Assembly (NCBI RefSeq): GCF_947487515.1
Contig: NZ_CANKWO010000002.1
Location: 789,122 to 853,121, forward strand
Direction of reading: 5' to 3'
Length of the DNA stretch: 64,000 bases
DNA from: an uncultured Litoreibacter sp.
Lineage (GTDB): Bacteria; Pseudomonadota; Alphaproteobacteria; Rhodobacterales; Rhodobacteraceae
Part shown: one piece after another, positions 1 to 9,319 of the stretch
Layout: each line of letters begins with the position of its first letter
Numbering within the stretch: position 1 is the stretch's first letter
Notes under the pieces: model-generated
Databases searched by the model: none
What the model saw: the letters and a program-made list of their open reading frames with translations, nothing else
Told to the model about the DNA's origin: nothing
Made by a program: the position numbers and the translations under genes

Positions 1-1052
1 AAGGGATGCGGTCGATGATGCGACTGGGATCGGCTTGGTATGACATTGAAACACAGATCACGGCTGTCACCGAAAAAGGTCTGGACCCGCGAAACTTCAT
101 ATTGTGTACGGACGATTGTCATTCGGGCACTTTGGTAAATGATGGCCATATGAATCGCGTGTTGCGCCACGCAATTGAATGCGGATGCGACCCGCTTGTG
201 GCGCTCCAAATGGCGACAATCAATACCGCGACGCATTTCGGATTGGAGCGCGAATTGGGCTCTATCGCGCCAGGTCGGCGGGCGGATCTAATTGTGACGT
301 CAGACCTTCGTGAGTTGCCAATAGAGCGCGTGATTGCGCAGGGTCGAACCGTGGCCGAGGATGGCGAAATCAAAGTGACCTGCCCGCATTTGGACTGGCC
401 GGTTGACGCCCGCCAAACTGTGCATCTGGGGCGCGCATTGGGTGCCTCCGACTTTGAGATAAGCGCCCCTGAAGGCGCCAAAGGCGTTATCGCCAAAGTG
501 ATTGGCGTGGTGGAGAACCAAGCACCAACCGAAACGCTGTTGCGGAAAGTTCCGGTTGAACAGGGTCTTTTGGAGCCAGACGCAGGCGTGTGCCAGATTG
601 CCTTGGTTGAACGTCATCGCGGGACCGGAGAGGTTGTAAACGCTTTGGTCGAAGGCTTTGGGTATGAAGGATCGATGGCGATGGCGTCGACAGTTGCTCA
701 TGACAGTCACCACATGATCGTCGTGGGGACAGATCGCGCCCATATGGCCCTTGCCGCTAACCGGTTGGCCGAAGTGGGCGGTGGGGTCACGGTTTGGAAG
801 GATGGCGAGGAACTGGCACTGGTTGAATTGCCGATAGCCGGTCTGATGTCTGACCGCCCTGCGAAGGAAGTGGCGGCCAAGGCCGATGAGATGGTCGCCT
901 CTATGGAAGCCTGCGGCTGCACCTTGAACAACGCTTATATGCAGCACTCGTTGCTGGCGCTCGTGGTCATTCCATCGCTTCGGATATCCGATTTGGGGCT
1001 AGTGGATGTGACCAAGTTTGAACTGACAGATTTGATAGAGGAAATTCAATGA
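1..1052 (+). CDS. ade: Adenine deaminase, C-terminal part (5' end outside window)
   Basis: The reading frame is open to the left edge, so the N-terminal part of the metal-dependent amidohydrolase barrel is missing. What remains holds the end of the barrel (ILCTDDCHSGTLVNDGH, then the ATHFGLERELGSIAPGRRADLIV segment typical of amidohydrolases) and the adenine-deaminase C-terminal domain (VERHRGTG, GTDRAHMALAANRL, GCTLNNAYMQHS). The enzyme deaminates adenine to hypoxanthine. It overlaps amn by 4 bp (ATGA), so the two are translationally coupled. AMP nucleosidase releases adenine and this enzyme consumes it, giving a two-step route from AMP to hypoxanthine. Confidence 0.93.
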   Translation, partial: GMRSMMRLGSAWYDIETQITAVTEKGLDPRNFILCTDDCHSGTLVNDGHMNRVLRHAIECGCDPLVALQMATINTATHFGLERELGSIAPGRRADLIVTSDLRELPIERVIAQGRTVAEDGEIKVTCPHLDWPVDARQTVHLGRALGASDFEISAPEGAKGVIAKVIGVVENQAPTETLLRKVPVEQGLLEPDAGVCQIALVERHRGTGEVVNALVEGFGYEGSMAMASTVAHDSHHMIVVGTDRAHMALAANRLAEVGGGVTVWKDGEELALVELPIAGLMSDRPAKEVAAKADEMVASMEACGCTLNNAYMQHSLLALVVIPSLRISDLGLVDVTKFELTDLIEEIQ

Positions 1053-2533
1053 ACGGCATGACTGCCAATTTACCTGTCCGCACCCCGGACGCCCCTGAAG
1101 CGGAACTGTTTAGCAATCCGAAGGCAGCGGTTCAGCGATTGTGCGAACTTTACGAAGACGCATCGACATTTTTGATCGACAAGTTTCGCGACAGCTTGGA
1201 AGGCAACCCGCCCGCAGAGCGCTACCGCGCGTTCTACCCCGAGATAAAGATTACCACGCAAAGCTTTGCCAAGATCGATAGCCGGCTGAGCTTTGGTCAT
1301 GTAGCCCAACCAGGGACTTATGCAACAACGGTGACGCGCCCAGACCTGTTTCGCAACTACCTTGAGCAGCAGATCCGGTTATTGGTGGATAACCATGGTG
1401 TCTCGGTGCAAATCGGCGTGTCTTGCACCCCGATGCCGATGCATTTTGCTGTGGCCAACGCGGCAGACCTTATAGTGCCGCAAGAGGGCGCAATGGAGTT
1501 TACGTTGCGCGATGTGTTCGATGTGCCCGACTTGTCGACCACAAACGATGACATTGTGAACGGCACGTTGAAGGAATTGCCAGATGTGCCCGAACCGTTG
1601 GCGCCCTTCACCGCACAAAGGATCGACTACTCCTTGGCCCGATTGTCCCACTATACGGCCACCGCAGCAGAACACTTCCAGAACCACGTTTTGTTCACCA
1701 ACTACCAATTCTATGTAGAAGAATTTGAGGGCTACGCGCGCCAGATGCTTGCTGATCCTGACAGCGGCTACACCGGCTTTGTGAGCACCGGAAACCACGT
1801 TTTGAAAGATGCCAACGGGGAGATTCCCAAAACGGAAAAAACACCCCAGATGCCCACCTACCACCTGACGCGCGAGGACGGCTCAGGCATTACTTTGGTG
1901 AACATTGGTGTAGGCCCGTCCAATGCAAAAACGGCAACGGATCACATCGCGGTTTTGCGCCCGCACGCATGGCTTATGGTGGGGCATTGCGCGGGTCTGC
2001 GGAATACCCAAAGTTTGGGCGATTTCGTGTTGGCGCATGCCTATCTGCGCGAAGATCACGTATTGGACGACGATCTGCCGGTTTGGGTGCCAATTCCCGC
2101 ACTGGCGGAGATCCAAATCGCCTTGGAGAAAAGCGTCGCCGAGGTGACCCAGTTTGAAGGGTTCGACTTGAAGCGGATCATGCGAACCGGAACCGTGGCG
2201 ACAATTGACAATCGCAATTGGGAGCTACGGGATCAGTCCGGTCCGGTACAACGCCTAAGCCAATCGCGCGCAATTGCACTGGACATGGAAAGCGCAACTA
2301 TTGCTGCAAATGGATTTCGCTTTCGGGTGCCCTATGGCACGCTTTTATGCGTGTCCGACAAACCACTTCATGGGGAGCTAAAACTGCCGGGAATGGCGTC
2401 TGACTTCTATAAAACACAAGTGTCACGGCATCTTCTGATCGGTATTCGAGCGATGGAACATCTCCGCGAAATGCCGCTTGAAAGGCTTCATTCACGTAAA
2501 TTACGCAGTTTTGCGGAGACAGCTTTCCTTTGA
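1049..2533 (+). CDS. amn: AMP nucleosidase
   Basis: A 494-residue protein of the usual AMP nucleosidase length. It has an N-terminal domain rich in charged helices (about residues 15-180) and a C-terminal nucleoside-phosphorylase-like domain (about 230-480) with IGVGPSNAKTATDHIAVLRP, LMVGHCAGLR and ALDMESATIAANGFRFRVPYGTLLCVSDKP. The EMES-like stretch (here DMES) is the ribose-binding glutamate region of this fold. It hydrolyses AMP to adenine and ribose 5-phosphate and so controls adenylate pools. The ATG overlaps the ade stop codon. No clear terminator follows; the next gene (HU) starts 133 bp downstream and probably has its own promoter. Confidence 0.95.
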   Translation: MNGMTANLPVRTPDAPEAELFSNPKAAVQRLCELYEDASTFLIDKFRDSLEGNPPAERYRAFYPEIKITTQSFAKIDSRLSFGHVAQPGTYATTVTRPDLFRNYLEQQIRLLVDNHGVSVQIGVSCTPMPMHFAVANAADLIVPQEGAMEFTLRDVFDVPDLSTTNDDIVNGTLKELPDVPEPLAPFTAQRIDYSLARLSHYTATAAEHFQNHVLFTNYQFYVEEFEGYARQMLADPDSGYTGFVSTGNHVLKDANGEIPKTEKTPQMPTYHLTREDGSGITLVNIGVGPSNAKTATDHIAVLRPHAWLMVGHCAGLRNTQSLGDFVLAHAYLREDHVLDDDLPVWVPIPALAEIQIALEKSVAEVTQFEGFDLKRIMRTGTVATIDNRNWELRDQSGPVQRLSQSRAIALDMESATIAANGFRFRVPYGTLLCVSDKPLHGELKLPGMASDFYKTQVSRHLLIGIRAMEHLREMPLERLHSRKLRSFAETAFL

Positions 2534-2666
2534 CGTTAGGAAAATGAGCAAAAAACGCGAAAAAGAAGGGGTTTTTGTACACTAATTGTTGTGCGGCCCC
2601 TCAATATTCAGTTAGGTTCTCGCGATAACACCCCAAAGGTGGGGCAATAGAGAGGGAGCAGAGCTC

Positions 2667-2957
2667 ATGGCGACGAAACCTATGACCAAAACACAATTGG
2701 TTGCAGCATTGGCTGAAGAAGCTGGCACAGACAAAAAGGGTGCTGCTGCATCCCTGGATGGCCTGATTGCTATCATTACACGCGAAGTATCCGGCGGTGG
2801 CGCTGTGACTTTGCCCGGCGTTGGCAAAATCTACTGCCGCGAGCGTCCAGCACGTATGGTCCGCAACCCTGCGACTGGCGAACAGATTTCCAAAGAAGCT
2901 GACAAAGTGGTTAAAATGACCATTGCGAAAGCTCTGAAGGACAGCGTGAACGGCTAA
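2667..2957 (+). CDS. hup: HU-family DNA-binding protein
   Basis: A 96-residue histone-like protein with the family layout: N-terminal helices (MTKTQLVAALAEEAGTDKKGAAASLDGL), a beta arm (VTLPGVGKIYCRERPARMVRNPATGEQI) and a short C-terminal helix. It binds and bends DNA in the nucleoid. The beta-arm tip RNPATGE replaces the more usual GRNP(Q/R)TGE. A purine-rich RBS (GAGGGAGCAGAG) lies just upstream of the ATG. A strong hairpin terminator follows closely, so the gene is probably monocistronic. Whether it is HU or a divergent IHF-like member cannot be settled by eye, but HU fits best. Confidence 0.93.
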   Translation: MATKPMTKTQLVAALAEEAGTDKKGAAASLDGLIAIITREVSGGGAVTLPGVGKIYCRERPARMVRNPATGEQISKEADKVVKMTIAKALKDSVNG

Positions 2958-2979
2958 ACGTCAGTTCCGTTTTTGTTTA

Positions 2980-3009
2980 AAGGGTCGCCTTCGGGCGGCC
3001 CTTTTCTTT
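2980..3009 (+). terminator. Rho-independent terminator of hup
   Basis: A GC-rich stem (GGGTCGCC / GGCGGCCC, one G-U pair) with a TTCG tetraloop is followed by a T-rich run, 24 bp after the HU stop codon. Confidence 0.9.
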
Positions 3010-3056
3010 TGCGCGCTTTCTCGTAAAGGTATTGCGAAATAGACGAAGGTTTCGGT

Positions 3057-3929
3057 GTGGATATCAAAGCAATTTTGATGGGGCTTGCATTTGCTCTAAT
3101 GTGGTCCGGGGCGTTTACGTCGGCGCGCATAATCGTCGCCGATGCCCCACCGCTTTTCTCCCTAAGTCTTCGATTCTTACTGTCCGGAATTTTGGCCATT
3201 TTGGTTGCGAAAGCGATGGGCCAGTCTTGGTCATTAACCAGACATCAATGGCGGGCAACTTGGGTTTTCGGGGTCTGCCAAAATGCGCTGTATCTGGGCC
3301 TGAATTTTGTTGCCATGCAATGGGTCGAAGCGTCACTCGCAGCGATCATCGCGTCGCTCATGCCATTGATGGTGGCCTTGGTGGGATGGCTCGTCTTCAA
3401 AGAGCGCATGAGGATGATCGGGATTGTCGGCTTAGTGGCGGGCATATTGGGCGTGGTCATGATCATGGGAAGCCGGATCAATGGCGGTGTTGACGTCACC
3501 GGATTGGTTTTGTGCCTAATCGCGGCCTTGGCGCTGACCTTTGCCACACTGTCCGTGAAGGGGGCGGCATCCGGTGGAAACGTCATGATGATTGTCGGCC
3601 TGCAAATGCTGATCGGATCAGGCTGCTTGTTTGTTGTAGCTGCTGCAACAGAAACTTGGAGCGTAATTCTAAGCCCGTCGTGGATTGCAGCCTTTGCCTA
3701 CACCACACTGGTGTCGGGGGTTCTTGCGACTTGGGTTTGGTTTGAATTGGTCGGTCGGGTTGGCGCCGTCAAGGCGTCGACGTTCCACTTCCTCAATCCA
3801 GTGTTCGGGGTCGCAATAGCCGCAATCCTGCTAGGGGAAAGCGTCGGTACGATCGACTATATAGGCGTTGTGATCATTGCAGGCGGCATCCTTGCCGTGC
3901 AGATGTCAAAGCAAAAACCTAGCCAATAA
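3057..3929 (+). CDS. EamA/DMT-family transporter
   Basis: A 290-residue integral membrane protein with about ten hydrophobic helices in two homologous five-helix halves, as in the drug/metabolite transporter superfamily. Family features include the N-terminal [14 protein letters not shown] segment and the C-terminal half [29 protein letters not shown]. The likely role is export of a metabolite or amino acid, but the substrate cannot be read from sequence. Translation probably starts at GTG (3057), with GAAGG about 8 bases upstream. The 3' end overlaps the 3' end of aroC on the other strand by 11 bp, so the two genes converge with no room for a terminator. Confidence 0.88.
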   Translation: MDIKAILMGLAFALMWSGAFTSARIIVADAPPLFSLSLRFLLSGILAILVAKAMGQSWSLTRHQWRATWVFGVCQNALYLGLNFVAMQWVEASLAAIIASLMPLMVALVGWLVFKERMRMIGIVGLVAGILGVVMIMGSRINGGVDVTGLVLCLIAALALTFATLSVKGAASGGNVMMIVGLQMLIGSGCLFVVAAATETWSVILSPSWIAAFAYTTLVSGVLATWVWFELVGRVGAVKASTFHFLNPVFGVAIAAILLGESVGTIDYIGVVIIAGGILAVQMSKQKPSQ

Positions 3930-5013
3930 TGCCTTGGTTAGAGCCGATTTGACCGCGGTGCAGCAGCAAATGATCCAGAATGACGCAAGCCATCATGGCC
4001 TCTCCGACGGGAACGGCTCTGATGCCGACACAGGGGTCGTGGCGACCTTTGGTGATGATCTCTGTGTCTTCACCAGATTTGGTGACAGTCTTGCGCGTTG
4101 TAAGAATAGAGCTGGTAGGCTTTACCGCAAAGCGTACAACCAAGTCCTGACCGGTAGAGATACCCCCCAATATGCCGCCCGCGTGGTTGGAGCTATATAC
4201 AGGGCCGTCCGGACCCATGGAAATCTCATCAGCATTGGCTTCGCCCGTAAGCATCGCCGCTTGCATTCCTGCGCCGATCTCCACACCTTTTACGGCGTTT
4301 ATCGACATCATTGCGGCGGAGATATCAGTGTCTAACTTGGCGTAAACGGGGGCACCAAGACCGGCTGGGGCACCTTTCGCCACGACCTCGATCATCGCCC
4401 CGACAGAGCTGCCCGACTTCCGCAGCCCATCCAGATAATCAGCCCAAACGTTTGCAGCTTGTGCGTCTGGAACCCAAAACGGATTGAGATCGATCTGATC
4501 CAGATCGCGAACGTCTGTTTTGTGTTCACCCATCTGCACCATATAGCCAGTGATTTTTAGATCCGGCACAAGCATTTTGATGGCTTCACGAGCAACGCCG
4601 CCCGCAGCTACGCGTGCGGCTGTTTCGCGCGCAGACGACCGCCCGCCGCCACGGTAATCGCGGATGCCATACTTCTGATAGTAAGTGATGTCAGCATGTC
4701 CGGGGCGGAACTTCTCAGCGATGTCGCCGTAGTCTTTGGACCGCTGGTCGGTGTTTTCGATCATCAACTGGATAGGCGTGCCGGTTGTGACCCCTTCAAA
4801 CACGCCAGACAGAATGCGCACCTCATCAGCCTCGCGGCGCTGGGTGGTGTATTTATTTTGGCCGGGTTTACGCTTGTCGAGCCAGACTTGGAGCATCTCG
4901 GCCGTCAAGGGTACGCCGGGGGGGCACCCGTCAACAGTTGCACCCAGTGCCGGCCCGTGGCTTTCGCCCCAAGTGGTTACGCGGAATAGATGGCCAAAGC
5001 TGTTCATCGACAT
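3919..5013 (-). CDS. aroC: Chorismate synthase
   Basis: A 364-residue enzyme of the last shikimate step: it converts 5-enolpyruvylshikimate-3-phosphate to chorismate using reduced FMN. Family signatures are visible: [18 protein letters not shown] at the N terminus, [15 protein letters not shown] in the middle and GNQGIIG-like SNQGIIG at the end. The reading frame extends 17 codons further upstream, but ATG at 5013 is chosen because GGGAG sits just before it and the product then begins in the usual way ([11 protein letters not shown]). It is transcribed away from the TPP riboswitch and thiBPQ, from a separate promoter in the roughly 100-bp gap. Confidence 0.96.
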   Translation of the reverse strand: MSMNSFGHLFRVTTWGESHGPALGATVDGCPPGVPLTAEMLQVWLDKRKPGQNKYTTQRREADEVRILSGVFEGVTTGTPIQLMIENTDQRSKDYGDIAEKFRPGHADITYYQKYGIRDYRGGGRSSARETAARVAAGGVAREAIKMLVPDLKITGYMVQMGEHKTDVRDLDQIDLNPFWVPDAQAANVWADYLDGLRKSGSSVGAMIEVVAKGAPAGLGAPVYAKLDTDISAAMMSINAVKGVEIGAGMQAAMLTGEANADEISMGPDGPVYSSNHAGGILGGISTGQDLVVRFAVKPTSSILTTRKTVTKSGEDTEIITKGRHDPCVGIRAVPVGEAMMACVILDHLLLHRGQIGSNQGIIG

Positions 5014-5041
5014 GGGGTGTCTCCCTTTTGTCAGTGGTCTA

Positions 5042-5060
5042 GCGTCGCGGTTCGCGACGC
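5042..5060. other. Perfect 8-bp hairpin between aroC and the riboswitch
   Basis: GCGTCGCG and CGCGACGC flank a 3-base loop. There is no T run on either side, so it is not a standard terminator. It lies in the divergent aroC / thiBPQ promoter region and could be an operator or an mRNA 5' structure for either gene. Function unknown. Confidence 0.5.
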
Positions 5061-5107
5061 TCAAGCGCTTTCAACTTGCCCGAGTAAGGGTTGGGGCTTA
5101 GATACAA

Positions 5108-5192
5108 CGCTACCTCGGGGGGCCTCTATGGGCTGAGATAGCATGTGCTGACCCGTTGAACCTGAACCGGTTAAGACCGGCGGAGGGAAGGT
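5108..5192 (+). promoter_or_regulatory. TPP riboswitch (THI element)
   Basis: The conserved THI-box parts occur in order: CGGGGGG, then GGCTGAGATAG, then GACCCGTTGAACCTGA, then GGTTAAGACCGGCGGAGGGAA. These are the pyrimidine- and pyrophosphate-binding arms of the thiamine pyrophosphate aptamer. It lies about 50 bp upstream of thiB and so should repress thiamine uptake when TPP is plentiful. A pyrimidine-rich stretch (CTCACTCCCCACTCC) between the aptamer and the GGAGG ribosome binding site at 5231 could pair with that site, which suggests translational control. That mechanism is inference. Confidence 0.95.
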
Positions 5193-5241
5193 TTGAGATG
5201 CTCTCACTCCCCACTCCGTCCGTCGTTTTGGAGGAATTGAG

Positions 5242-6225
5242 ATGAAGAAGACCCTCTTGAGCGTAGGACTGATCGCATTGGGCACTTCGGCGTTTGCCGA
5301 GGACAAGCCAGTGCTGACAATCTACGCCCCTGACTACTTTACCAGCGAATGGGGCCCTGGCCCGAAAATCGAAGCTGCCTTCGAAGAATCATGCGCCTGC
5401 GATGTGCAATATGTGGCCGGCGACCTGTTGCCGCGTATTTTGCTGGAAGGCGACCGCACGAAAGCTGATGTCGTTATCGGGTTGAACACTGACGTGACCA
5501 AAAAGGCCCGCGAAACGGGTCTATTCCTGCCGCATGGGCAAGACACGAGTGACCTGACCTTGCCTATCGAATGGGCGGACGACGTGTTTTTGCCATTCAA
5601 CTGGGGCCACACGGCATTCATCTATAACACCGAGAAAACGGCCGATGCTCCGAGCAGCTTTGAGGCCTTCTTGGCGGATGAAGAAACGAAAGTTGTGCTT
5701 CAAGATCCGCGCAGTTCAATTTCGGGTCTGGCGTTGATGCTTTGGATCAAGTCGGTTTACGGTGACGACAGCCAAGAGGCTTTCAACAAGCTGGCGAAGA
5801 AGACACTGACCGTCACCAAAGGTTGGTCCGAAAGCTACGGCATGTTCACCGATGGTGAAGCTGATATGGTTCTCAGCTACACCACGTCCCCAGCCTACCA
5901 CATCATCGCAGAAGAAGATGAAACCAAGAAGGCTGCGATTTTTGACGAAGGTCACTACTTCATGACCGAATTGGTGGCGCAGGTTAAAACCAGCAAGCAG
6001 CCGGAACTGGCACAATCCTTCATGGACTTCGTGCTGTCGGGCACGTTCCAAGAGATGATCCCAACAGCCAATTGGTCGTTCCCTGCAAAACTGGATGCCG
6101 ACAAGCTTCCAGACGGGTTCAAGAAGTTGAACATGCCGGAGAAAGCATTGTTCTACTCGGAAAACGAAGCAGCAGATTTGCGTGACGCAGCGCTGGAACA
6201 ATGGCTGAGCGCGTTCAGCCAATAA
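5242..6225 (+). CDS. thiB: Thiamine ABC transporter, periplasmic binding protein
   Basis: A 327-residue extracellular solute-binding protein with a signal peptide (MKKTLLSVGLIALGTSAFA, cleavage after AFA). The mature part matches the thiamine/iron-type periplasmic binding fold: LTIYAPDYFTSEWGPG, KADVVIGLNTD, DPRSSISGLALMLWI and DGEADMVLSYTTSPAYH. It captures thiamine (or thiamine phosphates) and delivers it to ThiP. Substrate assignment rests on the TPP riboswitch directly upstream as well as on the sequence. The ATG follows GGAGG at good spacing. Its end overlaps thiP by 25 bp. Confidence 0.94.
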   Translation: MKKTLLSVGLIALGTSAFAEDKPVLTIYAPDYFTSEWGPGPKIEAAFEESCACDVQYVAGDLLPRILLEGDRTKADVVIGLNTDVTKKARETGLFLPHGQDTSDLTLPIEWADDVFLPFNWGHTAFIYNTEKTADAPSSFEAFLADEETKVVLQDPRSSISGLALMLWIKSVYGDDSQEAFNKLAKKTLTVTKGWSESYGMFTDGEADMVLSYTTSPAYHIIAEEDETKKAAIFDEGHYFMTELVAQVKTSKQPELAQSFMDFVLSGTFQEMIPTANWSFPAKLDADKLPDGFKKLNMPEKALFYSENEAADLRDAALEQWLSAFSQ

Positions 6226-7748
6226 CCCTATCAACTCTTGGCGGGGCGGCGGTCGTCGCCCTGCTTGTGTTGCTGACACTTGGAACTCTGGGCGCAGTGG
6301 CGTGGCGGGCAGAGGAGATGTCAGCGCTTTCTAAAAGTGACTGGTCCGCAGTACGGTTCACTTTGTGGCAAGCGGCTGTATCGGCGGTCCTAAGCGCCCT
6401 TCTGGCGATACCCGTTGCACGGGCTTTGGCGCGCCGCAATTTTTGGGGCCGGTCGTTGCTTTTGACCATTCTCGGCGCCCCGTTCATTCTTCCGGTTATC
6501 GTCGCGGTACTTGGCTTGTTGGCGATCTACGGGCGGAGTGGTCTGCTATCAAAAACACTGGTTTGGGCTGGATTAGAGCCGATTTCAATCTACGGATGGC
6601 ACGGGGTGATACTGGCGCATGTGTTCTTTAACCTGCCGCTCGCGACGCGTTTGATTTTGCAGGCTTGGCTGGCCATTCCCGCAGAACGGTTCCGCTTGGC
6701 TCAATCTTTGGGGTTTAGCTCACGTGACATATCGCGCCACTTGGAGTGGCCCATGCTGCGCGAGGTGTTGCCTGGCGTGATCATGATCATTTTCCTGATT
6801 TGCACCACAAGCTTCGCCGTTGCCTTGGCTTTGGGCGGCGGGCCAAAGGCCACAACGATTGAGTTGGCAATCTATCAAGCCTTCCGGTTCGACTTCGATT
6901 TGTCAAAAGCCGCTTTGCTTGGGTTGGTGCAGTTTTTGACCTGCACTGTGCTGGCCCTGTTGTCGTTGAAAATCTCGGTGCCTGTAGGTCAGGGGGCCGG
7001 TTTGGATCGCGTGGTTCAACGCAATGATGGGTCCTTGTGGATCGATGGCTTTGTTATCAGCGTGGTTGCGATTTTCTTGATCACCCCCCTTGCGCTGATT
7101 GTTGTGAAGGGGGTGCCCGGGCTTGTTGATCTACCGCCAAGCATTCTGGGCGCCGCATGGCGGTCGGTGTGGGTCGCACTCGTGTCGGCCGGACTGACAG
7201 TGGTGTTGGCAGTGGCCTTGGCTTTGCTGTCTTTGAAATGGGGGCGCGGCATAGAAGCCGTGGGCTATCTGACGGTTGCTGCTTCTCCGCTCGTGATCGG
7301 GACGGGGTTGTTTATCCTGACATATCGCTGGATTGATCCGGTGCTACTGGCCTTGCCCGTCACAGTGGTGGTGAATGCGGCGATGAGTCTCCCGTTTACC
7401 TTGCGTGCGCTGGCACCGACGCTGCGACAGGTCGAGTCGGACTACGGACGCCTCGCTTCCTCGTTGGGGCTGAAGGGCTGGGCGCGACTTCGCATCTTGT
7501 TGCTACCGAGGTTGCGCAGACCGTTGGGTTTCGGTGCGGGGTTGGCTGCGGCGCTGTCGATGGGCGATCTTGGCGTGATCACGCTATTTGCAGATCCGAC
7601 CCGCGCAACTTTGCCGCTGGCGCTCTATAATCTGATGACGGCTTACAGAATGGATCAAGCCTTCGCCGCTGCTTTGGTGCTGTTGGCGCTTAGCTTGACC
7701 CTGTTTTGGGTTTTGGACCGTGGGGGGCGTGTTGATGCTGACGTTTGA
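6201..7748 (+). CDS. thiP: Thiamine ABC transporter, permease
   Basis: A 515-residue inner-membrane permease with about twelve hydrophobic helices in two homologous halves. Each half carries a binding-protein-dependent transport EAA loop (first SLGFSSRDISRHLEWPMLREVLPG, second SSLGLKGWARLRILLLPRLRRPLG) where the ATPase docks. This duplicated-permease layout is that of ThiP and the iron permease FbpB. The TPP riboswitch supports thiamine. The start at 6201 lies inside thiB, and the end overlaps thiQ by 14 bp, so the three genes are one translationally coupled operon. Confidence 0.94.
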   Translation: MAERVQPITLSTLGGAAVVALLVLLTLGTLGAVAWRAEEMSALSKSDWSAVRFTLWQAAVSAVLSALLAIPVARALARRNFWGRSLLLTILGAPFILPVIVAVLGLLAIYGRSGLLSKTLVWAGLEPISIYGWHGVILAHVFFNLPLATRLILQAWLAIPAERFRLAQSLGFSSRDISRHLEWPMLREVLPGVIMIIFLICTTSFAVALALGGGPKATTIELAIYQAFRFDFDLSKAALLGLVQFLTCTVLALLSLKISVPVGQGAGLDRVVQRNDGSLWIDGFVISVVAIFLITPLALIVVKGVPGLVDLPPSILGAAWRSVWVALVSAGLTVVLAVALALLSLKWGRGIEAVGYLTVAASPLVIGTGLFILTYRWIDPVLLALPVTVVVNAAMSLPFTLRALAPTLRQVESDYGRLASSLGLKGWARLRILLLPRLRRPLGFGAGLAAALSMGDLGVITLFADPTRATLPLALYNLMTAYRMDQAFAAALVLLALSLTLFWVLDRGGRVDADV

Positions 7749-8430
7749 AAAGGTTGAAATCTGGCAGGGAAAATTTAGGCTGAGTGCAGATTTTTCAATA
7801 GAAACAGGAGCACGCGTCTCCGTTATCGGGCCCTCTGGAGCCGGAAAATCGACACTGCTATCCGCACTTTCTGGGTTTGTGTCCGTCGCGGGGGGGCACA
7901 TTCGTTGGCAGGGGCGTGATATTACCAATGCCGCACCTGCTGACCGACCTCTGGCGATGGTGTTTCAAGACAGCAATTTGTTCCCGCATCTCACCGCGGC
8001 GCAGAATGTTGGGCTTGGTCTCAAGCCGGATTTGAAACTCTCATTGAGCGAGCAGTCCTCGGTGGAAGACGCCCTAAATCGAGTTGGTCTAAACGGCTAC
8101 GGCGACCGAAAGCCTGCGGCGCTGTCAGGCGGGCAACAAAGCCGAATTGCCTTGGCCAGAGTGTTGCTGCGCGACAAGCCCTTGATGGTGCTTGACGAGC
8201 CCTTTGCGGCACTTGGACCTGCGTTGCGCGCAGAGATGTTGGCCTTGGTGGGAGAAATAGCAACTGAGCGCGGCCTGACCGTGCTTATGGTCACGCACGA
8301 TCCGAAAGACGCGCGGCAATTGGGTGGCAGCACGGTTTTGGTCGCTGACGGTTTGGCCCATGCGCCGGTGCCTACAGGCCCGTTTTTGGATGCGCCACCC
8401 GCGTTGCTGCGTGACTACCTCGGCGACTGA
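7735..8430 (+). CDS. thiQ: Thiamine ABC transporter, ATP-binding protein
   Basis: A 231-residue ABC ATPase that powers ThiBP. It shows Walker A GPSGAGKST at residues 32-40, the Q-loop (VFQDSNLFPHLTAAQNV), the signature LSGGQQSRIALAR and Walker B LMVLDEPFAALGP followed by the H-loop VMVTHDP. ATG at 7735 is preferred because the family begins MLTF(E/D)-like and GGGGGGCGTG lies just upstream. A GTG five codons earlier is also in frame. It is the last gene of the operon; a hairpin terminator follows within 20 bp. Confidence 0.93.
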   Translation: MLTFEKVEIWQGKFRLSADFSIETGARVSVIGPSGAGKSTLLSALSGFVSVAGGHIRWQGRDITNAAPADRPLAMVFQDSNLFPHLTAAQNVGLGLKPDLKLSLSEQSSVEDALNRVGLNGYGDRKPAALSGGQQSRIALARVLLRDKPLMVLDEPFAALGPALRAEMLALVGEIATERGLTVLMVTHDPKDARQLGGSTVLVADGLAHAPVPTGPFLDAPPALLRDYLGD

Positions 8431-8446
8431 TAGGGGTATGCCAATG

Positions 8447-8477
8447 AAAAAGGCGCCTCCCGAGGGAAGCGCCTTTT
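8447..8477. terminator. Bidirectional terminator between thiQ and petC
   Basis: AAAAAGGCGC and GCGCCTTTT form an A/T-flanked GC stem between the convergent thiQ and petC genes. The T run on each strand suits termination in both directions. Confidence 0.88.
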
Positions 8478-8496
8478 AAAACAGTATCGAAAACGC

Positions 8497-9306
8497 CTAG
8501 TCTTTTTTGCGCTTGATCGGCGCCCAGAGGCGTTTGTTGGTCAGATACAGCGTTACCGTCAGGAAGATCATCAAAAGCACGGCAACAAAGCCTGTGCGTT
8601 TGCGCGCGTCTTGATGTGGCTCTGCTGTCCAACGCAAGAAGGCTGCGATGTCTTCTGCCTCACTGTGCAGATCGTTGGCGTGACCGTCAGCGAATTCAAC
8701 ATCTTCACCATAGAGAGGCGGCGCCATAGCGATCCAACCACCTGGGAAGGCAGTGTTCTCGTAGAAGGTTGTACCAGCCTCTTCTTTTTCCTTGCCAGTG
8801 TAGCCGGTGAGGATCGATGCGATGTACTCTGCGCCGCCGATGCCTTTCACGAACTGGTTGATACCCAGACCGTAAGGGCCGTGGAAGCCAGAACGGGCTT
8901 TGGCCATCAAGGACAAGTCAGGTGCCCCTTGGCTTTCAACGGCTGGGAAGTTGTCGGTGGGCTTCAGCGCGCGAAATTCTTCGGTGTCCTTATCGAAAAG
9001 CTGGGGGTTAGCCAGCTCGTCGTTGATTGGATACGCCTTTGTGTAGGCCTTCATCTGGTCTTCCGGCAGCATTGGGCCGCCTTTGTCAGACAAAGTACGC
9101 ATTGGCACAAACTTCAGACCGTGACAGCTGGCGCACACATCAGTGTAGATGTGCAACCCGCGCTGAAGCTGGTTCTGGTCATAGGTGCCAAGCGGCCCCT
9201 CGTACGAGAAGTCGAAGTCCTCAACATGGCCCGCGTCACCGGCGGCATATGCGCCGGAAGCGAAAGCTACTGCCGAGACGGCTACGAGTGAGAGTTTCTT
9301 GAGCAT
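8497..9306 (-). CDS. petC: Cytochrome c1 of the bc1 complex
   Basis: A 269-residue subunit of ubiquinol:cytochrome c oxidoreductase. It has a signal peptide (MLKKLSLVAVSAVAFASGAYA), the heme c motif CASCHG (Cys58, Cys61, His62), and a C-terminal membrane anchor (VAVLLMIFLTVTLYLTNKRLW) ending in lysines. The heme receives electrons from the Rieske centre in the periplasm. The frame is open 21 codons upstream, but ATG at 9306 is preceded by AAGAGGAAAA and starts a proper signal peptide. It is the third gene of petABC, 13 bp after petB. Confidence 0.96.
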   Translation of the reverse strand: MLKKLSLVAVSAVAFASGAYAAGDAGHVEDFDFSYEGPLGTYDQNQLQRGLHIYTDVCASCHGLKFVPMRTLSDKGGPMLPEDQMKAYTKAYPINDELANPQLFDKDTEEFRALKPTDNFPAVESQGAPDLSLMAKARSGFHGPYGLGINQFVKGIGGAEYIASILTGYTGKEKEEAGTTFYENTAFPGGWIAMAPPLYGEDVEFADGHANDLHSEAEDIAAFLRWTAEPHQDARKRTGFVAVLLMIFLTVTLYLTNKRLWAPIKRKKD

Positions 9307-9319
9307 TGGTGTTTTCCTC

